A DNA stretch of 64,000 bases. Source: Puccinia triticina (taxonomy: Eukaryota; Basidiomycota; Pucciniomycetes; Pucciniales; Pucciniaceae). The stretch is from contig NC_070562.1 in NCBI RefSeq assembly GCF_026914185.1, forward strand, positions 1,984,001 to 2,048,000, in the 5' to 3' direction. The position numbers and the translations under genes were made by a program. Below the pieces are notes generated by a model. That model saw nothing but the letters and a program-made list of their open reading frames with translations. It was not told where the DNA came from and did not search any database. This document shows, one piece after another, positions 33,691 through 45,256 of the stretch (position 1 is its first letter; every line of letters begins with the position of its first letter).

Positions 33691-34469
33691 ATATCTCTAC
33701 TGGATCAGAAGATACATAAATAACCACCTTTCACACACCAGTCCAGGACATTTCACATAGGAGTTCACATCCAGTTTCACACACAACTCAGCTCTAGGAT
33801 ACTGTGCATAGGATATTGAAGATTTCATATTGAATTACTTTGTTTCTTTTATTTTCTTCCTTTTATTATACTCAACCACAAGTTGGCCGCTGTTTTCACA
33901 TTGCATATATATGACACTCATGTAACCCCCTAGAAGGTAGACCCCCTCTTTGTTTACTATATAAGGAGGCCTCTGCCTGCCGGTTGTTTCCTTCCCTCAT
34001 GCCATCTGGCTCCCATCATCTATCTATTCACCTGTCACAGTTATTTATTACACATACATATCACAGTTACTTGCAATTCACACTCATAGTTGGTTTCACA
34101 AACCTTTCACAAGCCTCTGAAGGTACTGGGTTCCAATCCTGGTGGAAGCATAGCTTTCAAACCTTGACCTTCTCTTTCTCACTTTATATACCCTCTGCTC
34201 ACGGACCTGGGTTCAAGCCCCGGCCAAGTCATCAGTATTTTCTGCCCATTTCAGACATCTCATCTGTTTCTTAGACAGTTAGAACTTTCCACCATACAAT
34301 CCAACTATACTCTTCATCTCCAAACATATCCTTATCACTGAATAAAACTGCCAAGCTTAGCTTGGTGGTCTTGTTTTCTGATATCCAGAAAGGCAGAGTT
34401 TTGCACCTCATCCATACCTTTTGCCATTCAGCAAAAGGGTCTCACAACACCTTTTGAGTCTTACACCGG

Positions 34470-34896
34470 TAACCATTCAAACCCGGAGGCGCCGTGCCTA
34501 TTCTTATCAGGCAAAACGCTTTCATCTTGACAGCAACCAACCAAAATCCTGTGGAATCCTTGGAATCCACAGAGCAAAAAACACCCCCCACAAAGGCTCT
34601 TTGAAGGCTCTCCTGTGCATGAGTCTAGGGCTGCAGCATACCAACTTGGAGGCTGTTCACAGGTGCAAGGCTTACCCTCCGTTGGGGGAGTGAACTTAAC
34701 ACAAGTGTATTAGGGGAGTGTAGCAACCTCCAAAGGAGGTAATTGCCTCTAAAGTGGCATGTCTTGCCCTACAGGATTGAGACAAATGGGAGGCCGGAGG
34801 ATGCCACACTCCCCCATTTTCCCCAATATCTCCCTCTAGAATTCCAATTCTCACTGTGCCTTTGGCACCATTAGAATCACCAGGATCTTAACTAAA
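34470..34896. other. No gene recognised
   Basis: Mixed sequence between LTR C and the next TIR element, with CCTCCAAAGGAGG and CCCCCATTTTCCCC. No coding or RNA signal. Confidence 0.35.
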
Positions 34897-35985
34897 TCAC
34901 CAGGGGAGATATGTTCCCACTCCCCAGGGAGTGCCTTACCGTAACTTTTTTCCATAACTGTGCTGGAGTCCTTTGGTAAAGAAATATTGAATAGGTATGA
35001 ACAAGACTGGAAGTCAGTTGGAAATCATCCTGAAATAAACCATAACTTGCCAAGGAATAATCCAGAACTTATCTGGAATTCATCCAGAACTCATCCAAAA
35101 TATAGGCATTTCTTGGCTCCATGACCAGTGTGTCCTTTTCATGGGGATGTGAAAGGCGCAGTATGTCATATTGTCCCCCTCATGTACTCGCGTACATCAG
35201 GGGGACAATTGGTGTCTCAATACAAAGTTTCTACTTTTCATGTGGCTGTGAAGGGGCCATCCTGTGATATTTCCATCTCAATGTACGCGCATACATTAGG
35301 GTGACTATTAGAAAAGTGCAAAAAAGTTCACTTGCATGTGCACATGTGGATTTTGAAAAGCAAAAAAAAAAAAAAAATAACACAATCATTTTTTTGAAGA
35401 GGCCAGGATATGTGGCCAAACTGGGGTGGCACTGCAATCCAATCTTGACTTACCTCAGTCTTTCACCCCAATACAATAGTTTATCACCATTTTTTGAGCC
35501 AAATTCAAATTAATTACAGCATTTCCAAGAAAATGGGTTTCACTAATTTTACTGCAACATTACCACATTCCAAAATTCTAAACCCAATAATACCAAGCTG
35601 ACTTTTACTTTAATTTTTTACATGAGGGCATATAATGTGAATTACAAGAAACTCATTTTTTTTACAGGAATTACATTCAAGAATGGCAATTTTGCTTTCC
35701 TATCCTTTGACATCATCAAACAGGAGCAATTGATGAGTTGGAATTGGGTGAAATATCATTTCATCATATTTTTTCCTCTAGTTGTACCTATAAAACAAAA
35801 GAATTCTACACAACATTGTGTTGACTCCCAAATCAATTCTGACTGACTTTTGACTCCCTTCTGCATCCACTTCAATTCATTTAGGGATGAGTTACTGATG
35901 CACATCAGGCTCACATCCAACCAAAACTCACATCAAATTCAGCTCTGGCACTCCCTGGGGGGTGGGAACATATCTCCCCTGGTGA
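34897..35985. mobile_element. TIR element starting TCACCAGGGGAG (1.09 kb, non-autonomous)
   Basis: The left end TCACCAGGGGAGATATGTTC and its inverted right end at 35985 match over about 40 bp, including CCCAGGGAGTGCC. The interior has a near-perfect hairpin at 35171-35208 (TTGTCCCCCT...AGGGGGACAA) and a related ATGTACGCGCATACAT. No transposase and no clear target duplication. Confidence 0.75.
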
Positions 35986-37054
35986 ATCTCACCCAATTCA
36001 AACTCCTCTTTATCCCTACCCTCTGCCAAGAAAATCCTGTAAATGCTGTTACATGGTGGATTTCTGCAACCAATCTGCCCCCTTTGAGCCCACGGGAGCT
36101 CAGGGAATTTCAAATTTGAGCTCAAAAATGCCTAGTTGACCCCTTCAGAACCAGTCCACAGTGATTGGGCTAGTAATTATGAGGGGCAGTAGGCTAAAAA
36201 AAAGAAGGAATGAAAGATGAGATGGCGGGCTACAAGTCTGTCTGCTCCATTTTTTTTAAACCACAAACTACAGTTTTCAATCATTTTCAAAAAAAAAAAA
36301 AACTGTTTCTTTCAAGAAAAACTTGAGTCTGCAGGGCCAATGATGTGAAATTGAGGGCCTCTCCTTTGGAGACGCTTCGCGCCCTAGCTTAACAAAGCCA
36401 CTAGAACAGAGGTCCGGGGGACCCGCGCGGAGCGCTCTCTGTAGGAGAGGCTTACTCGCTATCCCTCAATTTCGGCAGGAGCAGAAGGGATATTCAGTGC
36501 AAAAAATAAAAATACAGCCCTTTAAAAGAAAACTGAATAGACAGTCTTGTAGCCTTGATAAATGCGCAAATTTTGACCCCTGTTCCAGCCTCTCAATCCA
36601 AAGACTGCACTCCCTAGTGGCAAAAGTGTTCAGGAATCTGGTCAAGGCAGCAAAACAAAACTCCAAACCATGTCTTAAGTTTGGAAGATCCATGTGTGGA
36701 TCCACATTTGGCCAGAGGGAAGCACAGTGGTGATCTTAGCTTTGTACATACAATGTGCCAATTTACATACAACCTAGAAAGCATGCAGATTTTTTTGTCC
36801 ACAAGATCTACAAGCAATACAGCCTTGTGAATCCTTGTGCAGATCCATTTCTTGAGAAGTCACTTTTCAAAAATTTATTAAAAATACATTGATGGTGATA
36901 CAAAAATTCTGAGGAGACAGAATTGTAGAGGAGATGTCAAAGGGTCAGAAAGCTGTGGCTCAGACCTTTGGAGGTGCTGGGGGCAGAGCTATTAAAAAGT
37001 TAAAAACCCTTACAGCCATTTGGTACTTTCTGCTCCCCTATGAAATTGGGGATA
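35986..37054. other. Unassigned; one small TIR-like unit
   Basis: At 36350-36476 GAAATTGAGGGCCTCTCC is faced by an inverted GAGAGGCTTACTCG...CCCTCAATTTC, a possible MITE of about 125 bp. The rest shows no gene or RNA. Confidence 0.4.
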
Positions 37055-37232
37055 CAGTCAAACCCTTGAAACCGCATACCCCTTGGTGGACAGAATTTGC
37101 TATGTGGTTTGGCAGGTTATGTGGTTACAAGGGTTAGCTAAAGGCCAAAATTAAATTTTGGTGGACCCAAATCAGTATGTGGTTTGGGAGGTTATGCCCT
37201 TATACAAGTTTGCAGTTTCATAGGTTTGACTG
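37055..37232. mobile_element. 178-bp MITE with CAGTCAAACC ends and TA duplication
   Basis: TIRs CAGTCAAACCCTTGAAAC and GTTTCATAGGTTTGACTG; TA on both sides (37053-37054, 37233-37234). Such ends are typical of Tc1/mariner-pogo relatives in fungi. It contains two copies of TATGTGGTTTGG. Confidence 0.75.
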
Positions 37233-38111
37233 TAATATGCAAGTCCCTCCCTGCGGGAGGGGCCGCTTCGCGGCCAGCCACAGCGAGCCTCCCACCAGGG
37301 GGACTTGTGTTAAGTTAGCTTTGCGCCTCCTTGGAGAGGCTTTGTTAAGCCCGCCAGGCGGCCAAACTAGGGCTGGCCCCCGTTCCCGGCCTCTCCGGGT
37401 ATACCCGCGGTCTGCCCCGCGGGTATAGGGCTCCGGGACGCCTCTTCGCCTGGACCGTACCCGGCCTACCCGGCGGGTACGGTCCACGGGCAGCCTCAGA
37501 AATACCTGCAGGTATATTGGGTATGAGGAAGGTCATGTGCAGGTGCGCTGAGGCTACCAATCTGCACCCGCGTGGAGGAAGTGAGAAAAAAAAATGCACA
37601 TATCAAAAGTGAAAAGGTCCTTCAGCCCGGACTGGGGCCCTCATGTGGCTCATGGGCGCAAAGTTGGTGCAGTACATAGCTCTGGGCCTTTACAGGCCTT
37701 ACCCGCGGGAATCGGGAACGGGTCGCGGGTATACCCGTAGCCCGGCCGCCCCGCGGGTACCCTGCTCCCGTTCCCGATACCCGCGGGTAAGGCTCGGGCT
37801 GCTCGATTTTGGTACCCGAGTGACGGGTATACCCGCGGGACGGGCGCCGGGCCAGCTCAAAGTGGCCGGGTACCCCGCGGGATCCAGCCCTAGGCAAACC
37901 CCCGGCTGCCGGCCTCCAAGAGCGGCACGGGTTCTTGTAACACCCCCGAGCTCCCCGGGATAGCGAGAATCGAGTGAGCCGCAAACCTAACCTATGGTGG
38001 TGAGATGACCCGGCTGTCCGCAGTCGTCACGGTGCCTGTTTTGAATTGCAGCCCCCACCCCAGCTGCTACAACCCAGGTTCGTATCGATTCCCAAGGACG
38101 AGGTCATCAGG
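37233..38111. other. GC-rich block of GTATACCCGCGG words, then uL1 promoter
   Basis: From 37240 to 37960 GGTATACCCGCGG-like palindromes recur in both orientations, and GGGAGGGGCCGCTTCGCGGCC forms a hairpin. This is probably a GC-rich transposon remnant. The last 120 bp precede the uL1 start. Confidence 0.45.
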
Positions 38112-39140
38112 ATGAGGTATGTCTCTCGCATACGTACTGGCCGCATAACCGTATCACCTCATTAACAATCGTTCTCACCACTTCGCCAGTAAAATTTCAG
38201 TGTCAAGCGTGCGAGGCTCCATCCGAGACTTACTCACTGCCAGTAACGGTGAGAAGAAGCGAAAATTTACCGAGACAGTGTGAGCTACGGCCCTATCCTC
38301 AAAACTTGCTCACCCAGGCCTGGCCGGTATTTACACCCTTGATTTATTACCGATCACCTCTTTTCAGTGAGCTGCAAATCGGCTTGAAGAACTACGACCC
38401 TCAAAGAGACAAACGTTTCAGTGGAACCATCAAGCTTTCTCATGTCCCTCGTCCTCGTATGACCGTCTGCATCCTTGCCGATGCCGCCGACATCGACAGA
38501 GCAAAGCAAATCGACTTGGGTTAGCATTCTCAGATCCAAGCCCCTTCAAATTATGATCGTAGGATATCACTGAGCGTGGTTAATTTGGCCCCAATGCACA
38601 GAATACATGAGCGTCGATGATTTGAAGAAGCTGAACAAAAACAAGAAGCTTGTCAAGAAGCTTGCCAAGAAGTACGACGCCTTCTTGGCCTCGGACGCCT
38701 TGATCAAACAGGTTGGCTTCCACGACCCGACACTGCTGATTTCCCTTGACCTAACTGGCCTTCCCCCTCTTCAACAGATCCCCCGACTTTTGGGACCTGG
38801 TCTATCCAAGGCCGGAAAGTTCCCTACCCCTGTTTCCGCAGCCGATGACCTGACCAACAAGGTCACCGACATTAAATCCACCATCAAGTTCCAATTGAAG
38901 AAAGTCTTGTGTCTTGGTGTGGCTGTCGGACACGTCGAAATGACCGAAGACCAGCTCCTCGGTAACACGATGTTGGCAATCAACTTCTTGGTATCTCTTC
39001 TCAAAAAGAGTAAGTTTTCCCACTTCCGCGTCTTGTATCGCCCCTAGTGCTGATGGGACCCTGGTTACCCTCTAGACTGGCAAAACGTCAAGTCGCTCCA
39101 CTTGAAGGCCACTATGGGAGCCCCAGCACGTCTGTTCTAG
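38112..39140 (+). CDS. RPL1: Cytosolic ribosomal protein uL1 (L10a), six exons, 217 aa
   Basis: Part of the 60S L1 stalk that guides deacylated tRNA out of the E site. Exons: 38112-38116, 38190-38279, 38368-38519, 38602-38711, 38778-39009, 39076-39140; 654 nt, in frame, all GT-AG. The first exon is only ATGAG, a layout common in ribosomal protein genes. Signature segments: [78 protein letters not shown] and the C-terminal [18 protein letters not shown]. The length equals that of the eukaryotic family. No damage is seen. Confidence 0.97.
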
Positions 39141-40194
39141 ATACCGATCCGACACGACAATCTCTGGGGGTTTTGTTCTTGCAGCCAATGTCTAACGCAC
39201 CACAAAGCATGATCTCGCACGCTTACACCAACCATACCTTTACGGAGGAGTGGATTGGGAGCTAGCCATTTTACTGCATGAAATGACATAACCAACCCTT
39301 TATGCCCCTCATGAGTGAAGAGCCAGCACAGCGTACTAAACGTACGCCTGGCACTGTGCCACTGAGTGAAACATCATGATTGATTGTATTGCCCAAACCA
39401 TTCTCACGACAAGGACTGCTTGTTTTTATGCGCCCTCTGGCCAACCCACCGCTTTGGTAATAGTTTTCTTTATGATCCTCCAGGGCCACTTGACAAACTG
39501 CCATCAAGGAATGAGCCGCGATGTGCTAAAGTACCCCAGCCAGCTTCACTCAGCGGCTGCTTCCTGTGTGTGGATGTCACACTGTTGAGGAAAAAGTTCG
39601 TCTCGATCGCAGTCAGCGGTCCGGCGAGCCGACACGAGCCCCCACATGATGAAGCAAAATGTTTCAAATCTTTGATATTTGAGGCACATTCTCCATTTGT
39701 GGTACACGGGTTGCTGTAGTGTTGCGGTTGTTTGAGATTCGTGCAATCGGCAAGCTCATGCTCGGGAGAAGTGGGACACGGCTGCAAGTTCCCATGATCT
39801 AAAAGAGGCTGGAGGCGCATTTATTTTTGAAGCTGACAGTGCAGGTGAAGGATGGATGGATTTGTGTTGAGCTGTGTTGAGGCGAGTATGTATTGATTTA
39901 GGGTGTAGGGTGAATGCAGGACTATGCACTTGTCGGTCTGGCTGTTGACCGCCTGTGTGATTATGTAATGCCTCTGGGTCTCCCGATCACGTTGGCCCAC
40001 AACACTCCACTCGCAGATCCCAGCAGAACCCATTCCGCCTCACGACTCAACAGAACTATCGATACATTTCATTCAGCAGCCGGAAAAAAACATCGATTGT
40101 TGCGAAGGAGAAGAAGACGAAGCGAACTGAAGCCGACCCCATAACCAAACCTTCTACCCATCTGTCAACATATCAAGTACTTTGAGGTCTGATT
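39141..40194. other. uL1 3' region and cornichon promoter
   Basis: No further gene supported; short antisense frames are low in information. A purine-rich AAGGAGAAGAAGACGAAGCG precedes the cornichon start. Confidence 0.4.
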
Positions 40195-41416
40195 ATGAGT
40201 GCCGTATGTATCCTCCTAAACTCTCGTTTCCAGCTTGTGATCATGTTTTTGAAGTCTCGAAACAGCTTTTCAGAAAAAAAAGTATTGATCAACTGATGAT
40301 AAACTTTCTGCTTGTATAAAAATAGGAAGCATGGCTTTTCTTATTCGCCGTCGTCCTGGCTGCCGTCTTACTGTTCACAGCTGTCTTCTACGTAAGCACT
40401 TCTGGAAGCTGTTGTATCTTTTAACTGGATGGTTCCTCGTTCCTGGTTTCTGATCGACACAAATCACTGGTTTTTTGGGCATCCACTTTCTCAGATCATC
40501 ATGTTCTCGGATTTGGAATGTATGTATTCGAACCTGCTTATCATTCGAGAATTGCTTCACGATTGATATCGCGCCCAATCGAACCCGAGAAGACTCCAAC
40601 CTTTCAAGCTTGATCCCTTGTTGATGTGGTTGTTACTTTATAATAGGCGATTACTTGAATCCAATCGATCTCTGTAATAAGATGAATCAAGTCAGTTCCT
40701 TATCTTTCAATTATTCTTTTGTTTCCAATTCCGAACGATGAGGACTTAACCAATCTTTGGTTTATAGTTCGTCCTGCCGGAGATGGGTGCACATATGTTT
40801 CTAGTCATCTTGTTTGTTTTGAGCTTTCAGCTGGTAGCTACTCTGATCAACGTCCCACTGGTCGCTTGGAACGTAAACAAGTTGAGTTCCTTCCAAACTG
40901 GATTCATACAATTGATCAGTAATCTCTTCATTCACAAAATTAATTCTCGCTCCATGCATCAACCCGATCATGAGTTCTGGCTGACCTGCAATGATCCTCA
41001 AATAATCCAGGGTGATGAAAAAAACACACATGTATGACGCAACCGAGATATTTCGAACATTAGCACAGCACAAAAAAGAATCCTTCTTCAAACTAGGGTT
41101 TTATTTATTATCTTTCTTCTACTACCTATTCCGGTAAGCCCTTTCCTTTTTCACTAGCATCAGTCTTGAACGGCTTGGGGTCAACTTCTTATCCACTTGT
41201 GGATATTGAGAATTGACTTGACAGTCTAAGCTTGTATGGAAGAAAATCACTGACTTTGCCTCTATCGATTCAATTGAATAAACTTGAAAACAAACGGTTA
41301 ATCAACTGCACATCTCAAAAATACTACCTTCTCTGTCTATATTACACGGATGGAAACATGAACCGCCTATCACATTTTTCAGGATGATTGCCGCGCTAGT
41401 GGCAGACGAGGTGTAA
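40195..41416 (+). CDS. ERV14: Cornichon family ER-export cargo receptor (Erv14 type), seven exons, 137 aa
   Basis: A small COPII-vesicle membrane protein that helps membrane cargo leave the ER. Exons: 40195-40203, 40326-40391, 40495-40519, 40647-40690, 40768-40880, 41011-41133, 41383-41416; 414 nt, in frame. Hydrophobic segments: [20 protein letters not shown] near the N-terminus, [18 protein letters not shown] in the middle, and [19 protein letters not shown] at the C-terminus. Family motifs: [19 protein letters not shown] and [20 protein letters not shown]. The length is that of fungal homologues. One exon is only 25 bp, so automated prediction may miss it. Probably essential for polarised growth by analogy with yeast Erv14. 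Confidence 0.95.
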
Positions 41417-42316
41417 AACAAAAGAACAAAACGAGAAAGTCATCTAAAAAGAATGTTAGCAGTCTATAATACTAAATTGCCACTAGTGATGAAATGAATT
41501 GCCCGTTTGTTCTTTTTTTTCCTATCTTATACGCTTGTGAAAAAAAGTATATCAATTGAAGAAGAAACCCCATAAATCTTCACTCCTTTTTTTCTTGATC
41601 CAAACCCCTCTCCCCTCTAGTCCAAACCCCGACTCGAACTCGCTAAGAGAAAATTGCACATTTGCATTAGAGAGGTTTCGCTAGTGCTAATTTCGCTTCT
41701 CCCTCTATTATCTTTTTATCACTGAGGGGATTGTATTTTTATTTCGTATCTTTATACACAAAAGTAAAACACTAGACATATACGATGAAAGACGAACACA
41801 TTGATGATCATGGTTGAATAGTTCTGCTACCAGCTGTATGTATGTAGATATAACAATGGTCTCATCAGGTCGCATCTCATGTTAAAGCTCCTTAAGCCTG
41901 AAATTATGATGGTCAAAATGTGTGATCGGAATATCAAACCTCCTCGCCAATTTCTTTGAAGATAGACATGTGGAAAGCAGTGTCTGCAACACTGGCAGAC
42001 ATCATTCAGTTAGCCAGTGGTACAAAAAGCTACTTTTACCATGGTAATGTTGTGACGTGAAATGTCACATCAAATCAGCTTGACTCTTTGAGACAAACAG
42101 GGGTTGAGCAGATGCCAACTGATCAAAAGATCTTTTCAGTTCTGGAGAACAAACTGTTTTGGTCCTCCAATGAACCTCAGCGAGCTACCTCAGCAAGCTT
42201 ATCCAGAAACAAGCAAGAATCCAACTGGAGGTAGGGAATAGTAAAATGCAAAGAGCCACATTTGACCAAATCCAAGATTAGGTTTCAAACAGCTGAGCCT
42301 CCCTTGTTACAAATTA
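41417..42316. other. Cornichon 3' region; no gene recognised
   Basis: AT-rich to about 41880, then undistinguished sequence. No coding, RNA or terminal repeats before the MITE at 42317. Confidence 0.4.
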
Positions 42317-42538
42317 GGGGGATTCAAAGTTGGCCATGCATGACTTGCATGTACTTTTGCAAGTTGGTTGTCAAGGCTTTTCCTCAACACCAAAATTCAA
42401 AAAAACATTCAAGCAGGTTTAGGGGGTGTAGTACAATGTGACTTGCATGCACTTTTGCAAATCAGTGTTCAAGAATGAACTTGAACACCAACTTGCAAAA
42501 GTGCATGCAAGTTGGATCTGGCCAACTTTGAAACCCCC
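42317..42538. mobile_element. 222-bp TIR element, TA-flanked
   Basis: The left end GGGGGATTCAAAGTTGGCC and the right end GGCCAACTTTGAAACCCCC are inverted. Inward, TTGCAAGTTGGTGTTCAAG-like arms also pair. TA lies on both sides. Confidence 0.75.
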
Positions 42539-42580
42539 TATGAACTGGATATGAACTACATGAAGAAACATGAATGCAAG

Positions 42581-42728
42581 TGGATGACTTCCTGTCTAGA
42601 TCTGGGAAGCATGAGGAATGTGTTTGGGTCCTCAGGGGCTGTTAAATATCCCTGCAACATCTAGACTTTATTGGTTGAAGTCAACAATGACATCTGCAAG
42701 GTTTGCATATTTGGCAGGAAGTCATCCA
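42581..42728. mobile_element. Small TIR element, TGGAKGACTTCC family, copy 2
   Basis: TGGATGACTTCCTG at the left and CAGGAAGTCATCCA at the right, 148 bp apart overall. Confidence 0.6.
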
Positions 42729-43288
42729 GATTGATCAGTGGACATATTTTCTGTTGGAAAAAGTATTTTGGACCATCCACAAGATCAATGAGGCACAAGA
42801 TTTGTTTTTTATGAAAGAAATTGGAATGTGGTAAACTGCAATATTTGCAGGAGGTTCCCAATTTACATACAAGAACTCAACTGTTGTGATGTTACACAGC
42901 TCTCTATCAAAACCTTACTGAGCTGGTGGTCTAGAAACAAGAAGATAGCCTTTATGTAAGCACATGATTGTTATGAGCCACCCCTGTGCGCCATGGACTA
43001 CTCCGGGGACATGACATCCACTTGTACATACATGGCACAGCTCCCTGCCACAAGGGAAGCCAGGGAGAGATCATCAAGCTCTCCCCATCTAGCAATTTAC
43101 CACTTGCCTGAAGGAATTGAAGTGCAACAGATCCAGAACCGCCTCCTCCCCCCCCCCCAGACCAACCATTACAATAATTCTGCTGGAAACCACTCCTCAT
43201 CAGACTGCTGAATGTGTTGATTCAACATTTCTTATCAAATGCAACTAAGGAAGTCTTGCAAGCACCCTGACTTCAGTAAAACATTTAT
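42729..43288. other. No gene recognised
   Basis: A run of C residues at 43149-43158 and otherwise plain sequence. No conserved frame. Confidence 0.35.
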
Positions 43289-43734
43289 GGTGTTCAATGT
43301 TGGTTTGCATAGTTTTATGCATGCATAAATCATAAAATCACAAAATCTTTTTTTCAGGGGACATAACTGTCTGATTATGTAATACAAAACTGTAAGGACT
43401 GGAAGTCCTTCACTGAGTGATCAGTGGAGTGGAGGTCCAAAGGCCTGGAGTTCTATGAAAATAGTGTGGATTTCAAAGGAATGAAGAAGAAAGGGAAACC
43501 TAGGTGAAGACCAGCTTGAGGAAAAAGAGAAGAGAAGTCCCTTCAAGCAGGAGTACAAGATATATCAGGCAAGAATATCATGTATAAGCATAAGTATGTA
43601 TGTGTCTAATGAGTTGAGTTTTAGGAAGGGTGAAACATGCTAGTGAAACTCTTACAAAAATTTCCTCACCAAAACATTTTTGTGATTTTATGATTTATGC
43701 ATGCATAAAATTATGCAAACCAACTTTGAACACC
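43289..43734. mobile_element. 446-bp TIR element, about 58-bp TIRs
   Basis: The left GGTGTTCAATGTTGGTTTGC and ATGCATGCATAAATCATAAA are repeated inverted at the right end (TTTATGATTTATGCATGCAT...CCAACTTTGAACACC). No coding. A TA dinucleotide lies at or next to each end. Confidence 0.75.
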
Positions 43735-44122
43735 TACACCACAGGTGCAGTCTGACGTCTATCCAACATTGGAATTTTGGTCAGCGCCCACCTTTCCAAC
43801 GCCGTGCTAAGCCAACATGGAATTCACGTTGGGAGGCAAACCGTTGGATGTGTTAGATTGCCGCTGCCGTCAATTTGGGGGGGTCAGATTGAGCCTGGCG
43901 TCAATCCAAGCCGTTGGATTCATGCTGGAGTCAAGTAAAATGTCTACTATGTAAACTAACTGGCGGGGTCATTCTGACCCCGATGGCAACTGCGGCCACT
44001 AAGGGGAGCTTGTGATGCTAGGCCCGGCATGCAAAAACCATCTCCCAGGGGAGGAGTCAAACCCTGCACTTTCTTTGGCAGTGCATGCAGGGCCAATTGG
44101 TGCGCTTGCTGCATAAACCACC

Positions 44123-45256
44123 AGCAAACAGGTGATGTAAACCAGATATTGCCGTGCTGACAAAATCCAAACCCCAATTCAACCTTGCACCCCGGGTGTG
44201 TCATCACCTGTTGTGGATTTTGTCACCTGCCATTCTCAATGGCAGGTGCAAGAGAGCATGACCCCCTCAATGGCCGGTGCTAACCGGTCATCAAGGGGAC
44301 ATACACACCTAGCTCCCTTGATGGCCCGTCTTTACCGGCCATCAAGATGAATAGACTACACTCCCCTGGCCAACAAGAGTAAAGCACTAGTTATACTCTT
44401 GATGGCCACTACTGAACTGCCATTGAGAGGCAATACATATACCCCCCAATGGCCTGTCAGTACACCAGCCATTGAGAGGAAAAAACTAACCTCTTGATGG
44501 CCCGTACTGGCCAGCCATCAAGAGCAAAACACTATTGTTGATGTGTATACACATCACCTTTGATGGCCTGTCAGTACCAGCCATTGAGAGGAACATAATA
44601 CAATCTCAATGGCCTAAAATGATTGGCCATTGAGAGGACATACACACCCCGCTCAATGGTCCATCAGTACCCGCCATTTAGAGGAATATACTACAATCTT
44701 GATTACCATTTGGGAGGTGTGCATGTCCTTTTGATGGCCAATCATTTCAGGCCATCAAGAGTGTATTATGTTCCTCTTGATGGCCGGTACTGATGGGCCA
44801 TCAAGGATGATGTGTACACACATCAACAAAAGAGTTTTGCTCTTGATGGCTGGCCAGTACTGGCCATCAAGAGTTTAGTGTCTTTGTCTCAATGGCCGGT
44901 GTGCTGACAGGCCACCAAAGGGTATGTGTATCACCTTTCAATGGCCGGTCAGTAGTGGCCATTGAGAGTGCAAATACTACTTTACTCTTGCTGGCCGGTA
45001 CTGACTGGCCAACAAGAGAGTGTAGGATGTTCCTCTTGATGGCCAGTACAGACGGGCCATCAAGGGAGGTGTGTATGTCCCCTTGATTAACAGTTAGCAC
45101 CGGCCATTGAGGGGGTTGTGCATCCCTTTTGCACCTGCCACTGAGAATGACAGGTAACAAAATCCCCAACAGGTGACAACACACCTGGGGCATGGGTTTG
45201 AATTGGAATCTGGATTACATCAGTGCGACAAAATCCAGATATGTCACCTGTTTGCT
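44123..45256. mobile_element. TIR element with about 130-bp TIRs enclosing a palindrome array (1.13 kb)
   Basis: The left arm AGCAAACAGGTGATGT..., CAAAATCCA..., TGTCATCACCTGTTG and GGCAGGTGCA is matched inverted at the right end (TGCACCTGCCACTGAG..., CACCTGTTTGCT). No transposase. The whole interior is the palindromic array. No target duplication was identified. Confidence 0.75.
44222..45140. repeat. Palindromic repeat array (GGCC-arm variant)
   Basis: Units such as CTCTTGATGGCCGGTACTGA and GGCCATCAAGAG, in alternating orientation with 8-20 bp loops, about 20 half-units. Many centres read GGCC or GGCCNGT rather than CCGGTC, so this is a diverged branch of the arrays on the left side of the window. 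Confidence 0.85.

Larger units (their letters stand above)
29531..34465 (+). mobile_element. Solo LTR C, split by a gypsy element
   Basis: The left part 29531-29678 carries CGCCTCAAGATACAGAC and ATGGAATCTACGGCCAA, matching the start of LTR A in sense. The right part from about 33686 has a TATA box (CTATATAAGGAGGCC, about 33958), CACTGAATAAAACTGCCAAG and the end GAGTCTTACA. Removing the insertion and its 5-bp duplication leaves about 918 bp. CCGG flanks both sides (29527-29530, 34466-34469). Confidence 0.8.

Noticed and set aside
34110..34235. GGGTTCCAATCC and GGGTTCAAGCCCC as tRNA genes
   Set aside because: Only T-arm-like words are present; no acceptor or anticodon arms could be folded, and they lie in an LTR.
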